A stretch of 64,000 nt of DNA from Hevea brasiliensis (GCF_030052815.1 NC_079503.1:52742735-52806734), one strand, 5' to 3'. Positions 24,301 through 37,500 are shown, counted from the first letter of the stretch. Notes: generated from the letters alone by a model not told the origin. Made by a program: numbers and translations.

Positions 24301-24640
24301 TGGGACGAATTGAACTTTGGAACATAATTAAGCTGTGTGTGATTTATTGATATGTATTATAAGATTGTGAAATGGAGTTTAAATTCTTATTGACATTCAC
24401 TGTCTTTTGAATTTAACTATGTTTTGATTTCTGAGATTTATTGTGATATTGAAAAATAGAGTTTAAATTCCTTATGACATTTATTGTCTTGAATCTAACT
24501 ATGGTTTTACGTATCCACTATTTATATGATTTATGAATTGTGATTTAAAGTTGTATTTGGTAAATGTTGTGCACTACTGAGGCATTGTCTCAGTGATAGC
24601 TTTTCATTGCTGTCGCAGGTAGACAGACGGACAGGGTAGC
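21365..24640 (+). mobile_element. 3' LTR of chromovirus B, interrupted by element D
   Basis: It follows the 5' LTR from TGTAACACCCC up to GACAGGGTAGC, then the match stops and the minus-strand end of D's LTR starts. The missing part (about 580 bases, including GTGTGACA) should lie to the right of the window. GTAGC (24636-24640) is the predicted D target site. A tandem duplication near 21485-21505 (AAGAAAATACAAG) is absent from the 5' copy. Confidence 0.9.
21541..21596 (+). promoter_or_regulatory. 5S-rRNA-like internal promoter in LTR B, 3' copy
   Basis: AGTTAAGCG (21541-21549), GATGGGTGACC (21566-21576) and TGGGAAGTC (21581-21589) match the plant 5S A box, C box and following bases. The A-to-C spacing is about seven bases shorter than in 5S rRNA. 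Confidence 0.65.
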
Positions 24641-25061
24641 TGTCGCAAGGTATTTTGCGGTCGCCTGGACGAACACTCACCGAAGTGGGAAAAGTGAGAA
24701 GTCGCCACTTTAATTTTGAGGGAAATTAAAGAAAACCATTTGTGAAAATAAATTAAGATGAAACCACTTCAAAAACAGAGATTCTAGGTTCGGGGTCTGT
24801 AAACTGGTGGGGAAGGTGTTAGGCACCCCACCTAGTCCCTCAATAAGGGTGAGCAGATTTAACTTTAAGCTCTTTATAAATTAAAATCGATAGTTAGGGG
24901 GTTCGAATGGAGATGTTAATCCTTTTGATAAAAGGGAATATTTGATTTTTCACTAATTCAGGTTACCCAGATACATAAATAAATGAGACGACCCTTAGTG
25001 AGTTGGTGTTGCGTATCAGTTTTGTTTAGGGGGTTATTTTGCATACTTGTTAAAATTCGAT

Positions 25062-25545
25062 TTGAGAATCGGATAAGAACTCTCCTCCGATCTCTTTTTA
25101 GATTGAAATTTTGATTGGAGATCGGATAAGAACTCTCCTCCGATCTCTTTCAGATATTCCTCAGAAATTTTGATTGAGAATCGGATAAGAACTCTCCTCC
25201 GATCTCTTTTAGATATTCATTAAAAATTTTGATTGAGAATCGGATAAGAACTCTCCTCCGATCTCTTTTAGATACTTATTAGAGTTTTTGATTAAGAATC
25301 GGATAAGAACTCTCCTCCGATCTCTTTTAGATATTCAATAAAAATTTTGATTGAGAATCAGATAAGAACTCTCCTCCGATCTCTTTTACATACTTATTAG
25401 AGTTTTTTATTGAGAATAGGATAAGAACTCTCCTCCGATCTCTTTTAAATATTTATTAAAATTTTAGTTGAGAATCGGATAAGGACTCTCCTCTGATCTC
25501 TTTTACTTGAATGGGAGTCGGATAAGGACTTTTCCGACCTCTTGA
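25062..25545. repeat. Tandem array, about 9 units of 59 bp, in D's LTR
   Basis: Each unit contains TCGGATAAGAACTCTCCTCC followed by GATCTC and an AT spacer. CGGA and TCCG flank AAGAACTCTCC, so each unit can fold as a hairpin (AATCGGA with TCCGATC). The last two units are diverged. E has about six units at 51478-51815. Confidence 0.9.
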
Positions 25546-26192
25546 AATCTGATTACAGCTACACATCATAAGAGCCTAAGACTAAGGGTTCTGGCATTCA
25601 AAGATGCCGGGGACGCGAATAAGGTTTCTTTTAACTCATTGGTACCTCGTGACTAGATAGGGGATACCAGACTAAATTTTACCGACCTCCTGTGTGATCG
25701 CCTTACCAATACCTTTCGGGAGGCAACATTTGCTCTATTTCATTTGCTATTCTGAAATTTAATTTTACTCCGACCTCCCCTACCTTTACCCAGTCATCTT
25801 CTCGAGCTAGTCTAGTGGTTCGACTTCATAACTCTCTGATTTATTATCCGAACGTTTATTTAAAAAAAAAAACTCTTATCTTAAGACACTGCTACCAACA
25901 TTTTATCAAACTACCTATACGTTACCCGTAAACAGAACACCTACATTAGGAGATAATAAAAGACCAAGAACAAATAAATAACATGAACTGATATCAAAGA
26001 TAAACTCGAGAATAACCACCCACGTGGGACCTTCTAACATAAAACAAACTTTAACGAAAATTACGAATGTAAAAAGAAAATAAAGACGAATACTGGATAA
26101 GGCAACGGTTCAAACACTCACTTGCAGGAAGTTGAACCTATTGAACTAACTATGGAGTCACGAATGTTGCAGAGTTTCGGGCTAATAGTCTG

Positions 26193-26197
26193 GGGAC
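26193..26197. repeat. Left target-site duplication GGGAC of element C
   Basis: GGGAC precedes the LTR start TGTAAC at 26198 and recurs at 37982-37986, right after the 3' LTR end. Confidence 0.95.
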
Positions 26198-26369
26198 TGT
26201 AACACCCCTATTTATATAGCCTGGTATATTTCACTGTTCCGGTGACCAGTGTCGGTCCGGACAATTAAGGGGATTAGAACCATACTTAAGACAACTAGAG
26301 AAGCCATAAACACAAATAATTAGTAATGTTCAATTAGTTAAGTATAAATAAGAAAAATAGAACATAAGA

Positions 26370-26425
26370 AGTTAAATGAGCTGAGAGTCACAGCGATGGG
26401 TGACCTCCTCGGGAATGACTACGAA
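26370..26425 (+). promoter_or_regulatory. 5S-rRNA-like internal promoter in LTR C, 5' copy
   Basis: AGTTAAATG (26370-26378) is an A box with two changes; GATGGGTGACCTCCT (26395-26409) equals the plant 5S C box, followed by CGGGAA. The 3' LTR has the same block at 34702-34742. Confidence 0.6.
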
Positions 26426-28964
26426 GTCGTTTTAAACTCAAATTTCGAACCGTAAAATGTGAAGCTGCGGTCCTTAGGACCCTTATGAACACAGTGGACA
26501 AGAGAAAATCATGAAAAAGAACTGTTAAGCCAGTCAAATAATTAGGTCAGGGAGCCGGAAGAAATATGGAATTATTTGTAAACCGGGATGAACCGGCGAG
26601 GGGCAATTTGGTCAATTGACCCTGAGAGCTGACTCCTGACCTAACTATCAAATAAAATCGGAGAAAAGAAAATTTCGGGATCAAGAATTAAATTAAAGAA
26701 CTAATAGAAAAAAAAAAAGCAGGAAAATCAAAAAGTAAAAGGTGATGACATCATGCATGATCTCATGCATGATGCCATAACTAAATTAATTAAATATTCA
26801 TTAAATTAGATTTTGTGGTCTTCCATAAGCAAAATTGATAAAAGAAAACAAAAGAAAAAAAAAATAGAAAAATCTCTTCTTCTTCTCCTTGGTGCCGCCT
26901 CACTTTCTCCTTCATTTCACCATTGCTAATCCTCCATTAAAGCTTGCACTTAAGCTTTGATTCCTCCACTCAACCTTAACAGATCCCCTAAAAACTTCAC
27001 TAGAGCTTGCAATCTCAACTTAAGAACAAGAAAGAAAGAAGAAAGAAGGAGAACAATTGAAAATTTGGTGTTTAAGTTGAGGTTAGTATGTTAACTTGTC
27101 ATTTTTCCATTTTAAATGCCTAATTGGCTGTTGAAATGAGCTTGGAACTAATGAAATGAAAACAAATATGGGGAGGACCAAACTGAAATTTTGGCCTGTT
27201 GAAGGGGAGTAAGATTTTGTATGGTTTGATGTGTTTAGAATGAATTAAAGGTGTAAGTAAACTTACATGAGTATGGTAGTAAGATGAAAATGCATAAATG
27301 TGATTAATTGTAACAATTAAGTGAGTTAGGGTTTTGGGACTTAGGGTTTTGGGACTTAGGGTTTGTGAACCAAAAATGCAAGAAATGAGTAAATGGCATG
27401 TTTGACCTATTGTGAAGTGAAAAATGGTCAATTGTGACCAAATGAGTTGTGTTTGAATTGTTGGAAGTGAAGCCAAATTTGGAGGGTGAATGGTCATGCT
27501 GCTGGCAGCATGACCAAGTCAACTTTGAAGGACCAAAACTGAAATTTTACAAGTACAATTGATATGGTACTAATTGGGGATGAAAATAGATATAAAATGA
27601 CACAATTTTCATTTAGGAACCATGCCCAAAAAGTGACCAAACTTTAGTAAACCAATTGACCAAAGTTGAATAAGAGCGATCACATCAGATAAATCGACCA
27701 AATGAACAGTGTTTGTTCATTTGGTCATAACTCGAGCTAGGCAGGTCAAAATGACCTGAAATTTTACCAGAGGTTAGATGAGATATAGACCTAAAATTTC
27801 ATGAAGAACACAAGTCCAAATTCTGCCATCAACCAAGCCATTTAGCCACCCCACGTTGGTGACTCAAATCTGCCAGCACAAGAATTGCCCAGAAAATCTA
27901 GGTTGTGTCCAATCCGGCAGCCCTAGTTCAAATGGCCATAACTTGAGCTAAAAAACTCCAATTGAGGTGATCCAAAAATGAGAATAAACTTAAGACAATA
28001 AGGAACATTTTCTATGAAAAAAGGTTTGCCAAATTTCAATAGTAGATTGACCAATGGAACGGTACAACTTGGAGCACCAAAACTGAAAATTTGACAATTT
28101 GGCCAAAAGGATTTAAGCTTTGAGAAAAGGACCAAAACCAACAAATTTAATGACCAAAATGTGGTATGTGGGTGAAGTTGGAGTTCCCATACCTATTAAG
28201 CCTTAAAAAGTCAACAATTTGACTTGAATAGTGTAGTGAATAGTAACCCGAAACACAAAAACTTCGAGAACGTCTAAATTAGTACATTAAAGCTAGGTAA
28301 AAATGAAGTGAAATTTATTTTTGGATTTATGCTAAGTTATGGTATTGAAACACTGTGAAATTGTGTGTTTCAGCTAAAAAGGACTTGGAAACTCGAAAAG
28401 ACTGAGTCAAGGTCTAAAGGCGACTCACGTCAGGTTTTTGCACAATAATAATTGTTTAAATATTTTAATCTCAAAAATTTGACTTCTTTGATTAATTATG
28501 TACTATGTTGCCATTTTATAATCGTAAATGTGACTTTGGAAATTGATCAGATTTCTCATAAATTGTTTGAATAAATTATTTTGAATTGATTTTATGTTCA
28601 CACTTAGCATGACAGTATCACATTATTCCTCCTCCATTTATGGGGTTGAGATCGTTTATTTTCCTCCCTCTCCGGCTTGCCAGTTGAGGTTGAGATCGGA
28701 TGAGTACTCATTAGCTAGCTAGCCATCTCCCTCATTGATTTTCGATTAATGGGGTTGAGATTGCTTTGTCGTGGTGTACAACACGGCATTGATCGGAAAT
28801 TTTGTGTCATGGCTTAAGTTGTGTATGACTTTGGCAACACTGTGTTTATGAAATTGTTTGACTAAATTGTGTTATTATGAGCTTTGTTAATTTGAGAAAT
28901 ATTTAAATTGTGTTTCACCAATAAATGATTTATTTATTGTATTTTAAATTTTTATTGTGCACCA

Positions 28965-29006
28965 CTGAGTATTTTTATACTCAGCGATAGCTTATTTTGC
29001 TATCGC
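28965..29006 (+). other. Double RNA hairpin in LTR C, 5' copy
   Basis: CTGAGTAT (28965-28972) pairs with ATACTCAG (28977-28984). GCGATAGC (28984-28991) pairs perfectly with GCTATCGC (28999-29006). The 3' LTR copy (37287-37328) has GCTGTCGC, a G-U pair. Confidence 0.65.
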
Positions 29007-29667
29007 AGATAAGAGCAAGGAGAAAGCAGCAGAATGAGCTGCTATCGAATTGTGGACCACATCGATCATTTTGTACGGGTATTATTTCATACCCTTGTAG
29101 ATAATTTTGATGTAAATATAGAAATGTTGTATGTATCAATGTAAGTTGAGCAGTTGTAAATAAATTGTAATAATATTATTTTTTCTGGATTTCCTTCGGT
29201 AAATTAATATTTGTACTTATGAATTTCTTACTTTATGCTTTGTGATTGGAGATATTAAATATTTTGAGATGATAAATCTTGATTTGTATTGTGAAATTAT
29301 TTTGAAGTGCATTGAATTGAGTTGATTGAGATTTATTGAAGGTTGGGATTTGTGAAAAACTTTTGGAAGTGTTTTTTTAGGTCTTTGAAGAACTGTTTTC
29401 TCCAATTTTAAACGGAACTCTGTCAAAATTTTTATAAAATTTGCGGCAAAATTTAAATGGACAAAATTTTTATTAGTATTTAAATCTTGAATAAATGATT
29501 TTTAATTCTTACCAAAATGCTCACCACTTCCAAAATGTAAGAAAATGGTTTCAAAATCCCTTGTAGTGTACTTAATGAATTATCAGTAGGTGAAGTTCGG
29601 TAGTTCATCAAGTATTCTACGGGATCATGTTATGCCTTATAGAGGGGTAAGGTGTGACATGTTTTAG

Positions 29668-29679
29668 TGGTATCAGAGC
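29668..29679 (+). other. Primer binding site of element C
   Basis: TGGTATCAGAGC, eight bases after the 5' LTR end, as in B. Confidence 0.9.
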
Positions 29680-29849
29680 ATGGTTTTGCAATAAATTTTG
29701 ACTATGTATGTGAATATTTCTTTGATAAGTACAACTGCTCAAGTGTCTTTAAATTGATACATATGACGTATTTACATCATGAATATGCACTAACGGAGGT
29801 CAACCTCCTTGTGTTTAATCTCAGGAAGGAGAAATTTTGAGAAAACAGA

Positions 29850-32800
29850 ATGGAAGGAGGAGATCATTCTGAAGAACAATCTATTGAGGCTGAGGTTCAA
29901 GGGGAAGCCCCAAAGACTCGTAACGTGAGTGGGTCACCACTCCACTCCTCGCCCAAAGACCGCAGCCTTGCTCGATTTGTACAAAGAGATGGCTGCATTT
30001 TTCCAGCAAATGGTGGGTAATGTGCCACCCTAAGCTCAGATGCCAGTACTTGTAGCACAACCACAGCCTTCAGCTCGGCAATATGAAAAATTGATGAAAT
30101 TTGGGGCCACCGAGTTTAAAGGCACTGTGGATCCACTGGAGGCAGAACAGTGGTTGGAAAGAATGGAACGAGTTTACAGAAAACTACAGTGTACGGAAGA
30201 GATGAAGTTCGAGTATTCTGTTTCCTTGTTACAAGGGGATGCATATGAATGGTGGAAGACCATCCCCCATAGCCTGGTTGAGCCACCTGTGCTGACATGG
30301 ACAGACTTCCTGAGGGAATGCAGGCAGAAATGAGTTCCTGATGCATATGTAGATAAGAAATTGCAAGAATTCCTGAGTTTGAAATAAGGGGACCGAACCA
30401 TAGCAGAGTATGAGAGAGACTTCTCAAGGCTAAGCCACTATGCTGGAAGCTTAGTCTCCACCCCCAGAGATAGATGCAAGAGGTTTGAGTCCAGATTAAG
30501 GCCGAATTTGAGAATGCAAGTCGTGGGTTTTCGACATCAAAATTTTGCTGAATTGATCTCACAGGCCTTGGAACTAGAAATGATAGAATCTGAAGGGGCA
30601 GTGAAGAAGGGTTCACAAGAGAAAGATAAGACTGAAAAGACTACTAGACAAGCATTTGAAAGTGGTTCTGGAAAGAGAAAACAGTTTGGGGGATCCAGCT
30701 CCCGTATATCCGGCAGAGGCAGATTTTCTGGCCAAAGACCACCCCGATCTGGTCAGCCGACCCAACAAGCTTCTCGAGGAGTTCTATCAGTCTGGCAGTG
30801 TGAAACTTGTGGTAAAACTCATAGTGGGGTATGCTTCAAGGCCACCGGAACATGTTTTAACCGTGGAGGAAGCAGACATTTCGCTAAAGATTGTACTAGT
30901 CCGCGCCGGTCTGGATCTTTTGCTACATCGGAAGGATCAGCCCAAGTCTCTGCACCTAGAGGGTCACCGTCAGCTGCTAGAGGTAGAGGCAGAGGTAGGG
31001 GTCCTGGTAGTACTCCCGAAGTCGAGCACCGTTAACCAGCCAAAGACCGTGGCGCACGATCGAGTGTATACTATGCGTCAGAGGGAGGAAGCTGAAACAT
31101 CAGACGTAGTAGCTGGTATTTTCTCCATCCTTGACCAAGATGTGTATGTGTTATTTGATCCTGGCTCCACACATTCGTATGTTAGTGCTAGGGTGATGTG
31201 TTCTACTACTATTCAGTGTGTACTAATGGACTATGATGTGCTAGTAACTAGTCCATTAGGCCAGGAGGTCAGGGTAAATAGGCTATATAGGGACTGTCCT
31301 TTGGTGATCCAAGGACACACCTTTTTGTCTGATTTAATTGAAATGCCCTTCAGATATTATGATATTATTTTGGGCATGGATTGGTTATCCAGGCATCACG
31401 CCATGATTGACTGTAGATTGAAGACAGTCACTTTTGGTCTTCCTCAGTATGGTGATGTAGTAATACATGGGGAGAGGCAGTTATTGCCTTCAAACATCAT
31501 TTTAGCTGCACTGGCCAGGAAGATGATTAGAAAAGGGTGTGAGGCGTACTTGGCACATGTGATAGACACCTAAGTGGGGAGTCCAGCACTGAAGGACATT
31601 CCTACTGTATGTGACTTTCCGGATGTATTTCCTGATGAATTGCCAGGATTACCTCCAGAAAGAGAGGTGCAGTTTGAAATTGATGTTATGCCTGGTGTGG
31701 ACCCAATCTCCATAACACCATACAGAATGGCACCAGCAGAACTAAAAGAATTGAAAGTGCAGTTGCAAGAACTGCTTGATAAGGGTTTCATTCGCCCTAG
31801 TGTGTCACCTTGGGGAGCGCCAGTGTTGTTTGTAAAGAAGAAGGATGGCACTCTCCAATTATGCATTGATTATCGGCAGTTGAATAAGGTGATAATAAAG
31901 AACAGATACCCATTGCCCCGCATTGATGACCTATTTGATCAATTGAGGGGTGCAGCTGTGTTCTCCAAAATTGACCTGAGATCAGGTTATTATCAGCTGA
32001 AAGTACAAGAGCAGAGTATACCTAAAACTGCCTTCAGAACCCGCTATGGCCATTATGAGTTCTTGGTCATGCCATTCGGGTTAACTAATGCTCCTACGCT
32101 TTATGGATCTGATGAACACTATCTTCAGACCATACCTCGACCAGTTTGTTGTGGTATTTATTGATGATATATTGGTCTATTCGAGGAATGCAGAAGAGCA
32201 TGATAGACATCTGCAGATTGTACTGCAGACTTTGAGAGAGAAACAGCTATACGCCAAATTATCGAAATGTGAATTTTGGCTGAAGGAGATATCCTTTTTG
32301 GGGCATATAGTATGAGAAGAGGGCATCAAGGTAGATCCAAGTAAGATTAAAGCTGTCCTTAATTGGAAGCCACCCAGAAATGTCACAGAGATTCGCAGTT
32401 TCCTGGGGTTAGCTGGATACTACCGTCGATTTGTGAAGGGATTCTCCATGTTGGCATCTCCATTGACCAAGCTACTTAGAAAGGATGTGAAATTTCAGTG
32501 GACGGACAAATGCCAGCAAAGTTTTGATGAATTGAAGAGATGTTTGACAGAGGCTCCAGTCTTGACTTTACCTACACCGGGTAAAGAATATACAGTTTAC
32601 AGCGATGCTTCTCGCAATGGGTTAGGTTGTGTGTTGATGCAAGATCGAAATGTTATTGCCTATGCATCACGCCAACTAAAACCGCATGAGAGGAATTATC
32701 CAACACATAATTTGGAGCTTGCAGCTATTGTGTTTGCTCTTAAGATCTAGAGACATTATTTGTATGGGGAGAAGTGCTATATCTACACAGATCATAAGAG

Positions 32801-34487
32801 TTTGAAGTATTTGGGCACCCAGAAAGAGTTGAATCTGAGACAGAGGAGATGGTTAGAATTGATAAAAGACTATGATTGTCTGATAGACTATCAGCCAGGA
32901 AAAGCTAATGTTGTGGCTGACGCCCTAAGTCGCAAGACTATGGCAAGTCTACAGGTTACTCCTTTATCTTTAGTACATGAGTTGAGATCATTACATGCCA
33001 GTTTAGAGATTAATGATGAGGGGCAGACAACAGTTGCATGGCATGTACAGCCAGTGTTGATTGATCAAATCAGAATGGCTGCTCAGAATGATGAAAGGTA
33101 ATCATAAGCTGTTGGAAGAAGTCCAGTAGGGCAAGAAACCAGAGTTCTCAATCAGAAATGGTGGTCTACTGCTACACCAGGGTAGAATATGTGTTTCTAA
33201 TGATGTTGATTTGAGGCAGATCATTTTGAAGGAAGCACACGAGTCTCCTTTTGCCATGCACCCTGGTGGTACAAAAATGTATAGAGGGCTAAAGGAGCAT
33301 TACTGGTGGATGGGTTTAAAAAGGGATGTGGCAGAGTTTATATCCAAATGCCTAACTTGTCAGCAAGTAAAGACAGAGCATCAAGTACTAACTGGGTTAT
33401 TACATCCACTATCAATGCCAGAATGAAAATGGGAAAGAATAACTATGGATTTTGTAATGGGACTTTCGAGGACACAGAAGAGTCATGATGCAGTATGGGT
33501 CATTGTCGACAGACTAACTAAGTCTGCTCATTTTCTGCCAGTCCGAATGGACTACAGTCTAGACAGATTGGCCAGATTGTACATTGATGAGATTGTGAGA
33601 CTTCATGGAGTGCCAGTATCCATTGTATCAGACAGAGATCTTAGGTTCACTTCTAGATTCAGGGGTAGTCTTCAGAGAGCCCTAGGAACTAGATTGAACT
33701 TCAGTACTGCATTCCACCCACGCATGCATGGCCACCCGAGAGGGTAATTCAGATCTTGGAGGACATGCTACAGGCTTGTGTGATTGAGTTTGAGAGTAGT
33801 TGGGATACACACTTGCCTTTGATTGAGTTTGCTTACAACAACAGCTACCAATCAAGCATTGGGATGCCTCCATATGAAGTATTGTATGGTAGAAAATGTA
33901 AAACCCCGTTGTGTTGGGATGACATGGGTAAAAGAAAAATGATTGGACCCGAAATTGTTCAACAGACTGAAGAGAAAATTAGGGTGATCAAAGATCGACT
34001 TAAAGCTGCATTAGACCGTCAGAAGTCCTATATTGATTTGAAAAGAAGGGATATTGAGTATGAAGTGGGTGAGAAAGTTTTCCTCAAGGTTTCTCCTTGG
34101 AAGAGGATTATGAGATAATGCAGGAAGGGAAAACTAAGTCCTCGTTTTATCGGGCCATATGAGGTATTGGAAAGAGTGGGTCCTTTGGCTTATCGTTTGG
34201 CACTACCTCCAGAGTTTGAGAAGATACATAACGTCTTCCATGTGTCTATGTTGAGGAGGTATCGATCAGACCCATCTCATGTACTACCAGTAGAGGAAAT
34301 TAAAGTGAATCCAGACCTCACATATGAAGAAGAACCCATAGAGATTCTGGCTTATGAGGTGAAACAGCTACAGAACAAGCAGATACCATTGGTAAAAGTG
34401 CTGTGGAACCATCATTCCGGCCAAGAAGCTACTTGGGAACGAGAGGAGGACATGAGGAAACAACACCCACAGCTGTTCAGAGATTGA
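29850..34487 (+). pseudogene. Chromovirus C gag-pol polyprotein with chromodomain, broken
   Basis: From ATG 29850 (MEGGDH) the order is gag, protease, RT, RNase H, integrase, chromodomain; the natural stop follows QLFRD at 34485. Gag shows DAYEWWKTI; its zinc knuckle reads CFNRGGSRHFAKDC, the second Cys now Arg. Protease has VLFDPGSTHSYVS. RT has YRQLNKV and [12 protein letters not shown]. RNase H has [12 protein letters not shown] and YIYTDHKSL. Integrase has [19 protein letters not shown] and IVSDRD, with the catalytic-Glu block scrambled near 33715-33747 just as in B. The chromodomain spans about 34310-34475. Stops at about 30032, 30331, 30386, 31571, 32313, 32748 and 33424, and frameshifts near 29950, 31030, 32095, 33100, 33745 and 34115. 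All conserved domains are otherwise recognisable, so C is young but dead as read. Confidence 0.94.
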
Positions 34488-34520
34488 TACCAGGTAAAAT
34501 TTTGAGACGAAATTTATTTT

Positions 34521-34530
34521 AAGGGGGGGA
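34521..34530 (+). other. Polypurine tract of element C
   Basis: AAGGGGGGGA, four bases before the 3' LTR, identical to that of B. Confidence 0.9.
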
Positions 34531-34534
34531 GAAT

Positions 34535-37500
34535 TGTAACACCCCTATTTGTATAGCCTGGTATATTTCATCGCTCCTGACCTGTCGGTCCCGGACAATT
34601 AAGGGATTAGAACCATACTTAAGACAACTAGAGAAGCCATAAACACAAATAATTAGTAATGTTCAATTAGTTAAGTATAAATAAGAAAATGTAACATAAG
34701 AAGTTAAACGAGCCGAGAGTCACAAATGATGGGTGACCTCCTCGGAATGATCACAAGACGTTTTAAACTCTAATTTCGAACCGTAAATGTGATGTCATGT
34801 CCTTAGGACCCTTATGAACACAAAGTGGACAAGAGAAAATCACGAAAAGAATCATAAGCTACCAAATAATTAGGTCAGGGAGCCAGAAGAATTAAGGAAT
34901 TATTTGTAAACCGGGATGAACCGGCGAGGGGCAATTTGGTCAATTGACCCCGAGAGCTGACTCCTAACCTAACTATCAAATAAAATCGGAGAAAAGAAAA
35001 TTTCGGGATCAAGAATTAAATTAAAGAACTAATAGAAAAAAAAAGAAGAAAATCAAAAAGTAAAAAGGTGATAACATCATGCATGATCTCATGCATGATG
35101 CCATAACTAAATTAATTAAATATTTATTAAATTAGATTTTGTGGTCTTCCATAAGCAAAATTGATAAAAGAAAACAAAAGAAAAAAAAATAGAAAAATCT
35201 CTTCTTCTTCTCCTTGGTGCCGCCTCACTCTCTCCTTCATTTCACCATTGTTAATCCTCCATTAAAGCTTGCACTTAAGCTTTGATTCCTCCACTCAACC
35301 TTAACAGATCCCCTAAAAACTTCACTAGAGCTTGCAATCTCAACTTAAGAACAAGAAAGAAAGAAGAAAGAAGGAGAACAATTGAAGATTTGGTGTTTAA
35401 GTTGAGGTTAGTATGTTAACTTGTCATTTTTCCATTTTAAATGCCTAATTGGCTGTTGAAATGAGCTTGGAACTAATGAAATGAAAACAAATATGGGGGG
35501 GGGGGGGGGGGGAGGACCAAACTGAAATTTTGGCCTGTTGAAGGGGAGTATGATTTTGTATGGTTTGATGTGTTTAGAATGAATTAAAGGTGTTAGTAAA
35601 CTTACATGAGTATGGTAGTAAGATGAAAATGCATAAATGTGATTAATTGTAACAATTAAGTGAGTTAGGGTTTTGGGACTTAGGGTTTATGAACCAAAAA
35701 TGCAAGAAATGAGTAAATGGCATGTTTGACCTATTGTGAAGTGAAAAATGGTCAATTGTGACCAAATGAGTTGTGTTTGAATTGTTGGAAGTGAAGCCGA
35801 ATTCGGAGGTTGAATGGTCATACTGCTGGCAACATGACCAAGTTAACTTTGAAGGACCAAAACTGAAATTTTACAAGTACAATTGATATGGTACTAATTG
35901 GGGATGAAAATAGACATAAAATTACACAATTTTCATTTAGGAACCATGCCCAAAAAGTGACCAAAACTTAGTGAACCAATTGACCAAAGTTGAATAAGAG
36001 CAGTCACATCAGATAAACTGACCAAATGAACAGTGTTTGTTCATTTGGTCATAACTCAAGCTAGGCAGGTCAAAATGACCTGAAATTTTACCAGAGGTTA
36101 GATGAGATATAGACCTAAAATTTTCATGGAGAACACAAGTCCAAATTCTGCCAGCAACCAAGCCATTTGGCCACCCCAAATTGGTGATTCAAATCTGCCA
36201 GCACCAGAATTGCCCAGAAAATCTGGGTTGTGTCCAATCCGGCAGCCCTAGTTCAAATGGCCATAACTTGAGCTAAAAAACTCCAATTGAGGTGATCCAA
36301 AAATGAGAATAAACTTAAGACAATAAGGAACATTTTCTATGAAGAAAGGTTTGCCAAATTTCAACAGTAGATTAACCAATGGAACAGTACAACTTGGAGC
36401 ACCAAAACTGAAAATTTGACAATTTGGCCAAAAGGATTTAAGCTTTGAGAAAAGGACCAAAACCAACAAATTTAATGACCAAAATGTGGTATGTGGGTGA
36501 AGTTGTTCCCATACCTATTAAGCCTTAAAAAGTCAACAATTTGACTTGAATAGTGTAGCGAATAGTAACTCGAAACACAAAAACTTCGAGAACGTCGAAA
36601 TTAGTACATTAAAGCTAGGTAAAAATGAAGTGAAATTTATTTTTGGATTTATGCTAAGTTATGGCACTGAAACACTGTGAAATTGTGTGTTTCAGCTAAA
36701 AAGGACTTGGAAACTCGAAGAGACTGAGTCAAGGCCTAAAGGCGACTTACGTCAGGTTTTTGCACAATAATAATTATTTAAATATTTTAATCTCAAAAAT
36801 TTGACTTCTTTAATTAATTATGTACTATGTTGCCATTTTATAATCGTAAATGTGACTTTGGAAATTAATCAGATTTCTCATAAATTGTTTGAATAAATTG
36901 TTTTGAATTGATTTTATGTTCACACTTAGCATGACAGTATCACATTATTCCTCCTCCATTTATGGGGTTGAGATCGTTTATTTTCCTCCCTCTCTGGCTT
37001 GCCAGTTGAGGTTGAGATCGAATGAGTACTCATTAGCTAGCTAGCCACCTCCCTCATTGATTTTCGATTAATGGGGTTGAGATTGCCTTGTCGTGGTGTA
37101 CAACACGGCATTGATCGGAAATTTTGTTTTATGGCTTAAGTTGTGTATGACTTTGGCAACACTGTGTTTATGAAATTGTTTGACTAAATTGTGTTATTAT
37201 GAGCTTTGTTAATTTGAGAAATATTTAAATTGTGTTTCACCAATGAATGATTTATTTATTGTGTTTTAAATTTTTATTGTGTACCACTGAGTATTTTTAT
37301 ACTCAGCGATAGCTTATTTTGCTGTCGCAGATAAAAGCAAGGAGAAAGCAGCAGAGTGAGCTGCTATCGAATTGTGGACCACATCGATCATTTTGTACGG
37401 GTATTATTTCATACCCTTATAGATAATTTTGATGTAAATATAGAAATGTTGTATGTATCAATGTAAGTTGAGCAGTTGTAAATAAATTGTAATAATATTA

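Larger units (their letters stand above)
24641..26197 (-). mobile_element. 3' LTR of Tat element D, 3'-terminal part
   Basis: Read on the minus strand this is the end of D's LTR, closing in GCGACA at 24641. It matches the end of E's 5' LTR (51400-52218) in reverse, including the 59-60-bp repeat array and the stretch GTCGCCACTTT. It is separated from the rest of the LTR by element C. A donor-like CAAGTGAGTG (minus strand, about 26115-26125) sits where E has CAGGTAAGA. Confidence 0.88.
26198..29659 (+). mobile_element. 5' LTR of chromovirus C, 3462 bp
   Basis: It begins TGTAACACCCC and ends GGTGTGACA. It carries a 5S-like block at 26370, a GGGTTTTGGGACTTA triplication (27330-27370; two copies in the 3' LTR) and a double hairpin at 28965. 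It is a separate subfamily from B: the ends and architecture agree but the middle is diverged. Confidence 0.95.

Noticed and set aside
25062..25545. Regularly spaced repeats resembling a CRISPR array
   Set aside because: The spacers are also similar to one another, there are no cas genes, and the array lies in a plant retrotransposon LTR.
26370..26425. A complete 5S rRNA gene in LTR C
   Set aside because: Only the A-box to C-box part is similar; the 5' half of 5S is missing and the box spacing is shorter.
27328..27372. Interstitial telomere-like TTAGGG words
   Set aside because: They come from a local triplication of GGGTTTTGGGACTTA, not from the plant telomere repeat TTTAGGG.
27923..28144. 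Minus-strand 73-codon frame, repeated at 36248-36469; likewise 29217-29426 with 37539-37748 and 14215-14403 with 22940-23140
   Set aside because: Each pair lies at the same LTR position, so repetition is not evidence for coding.
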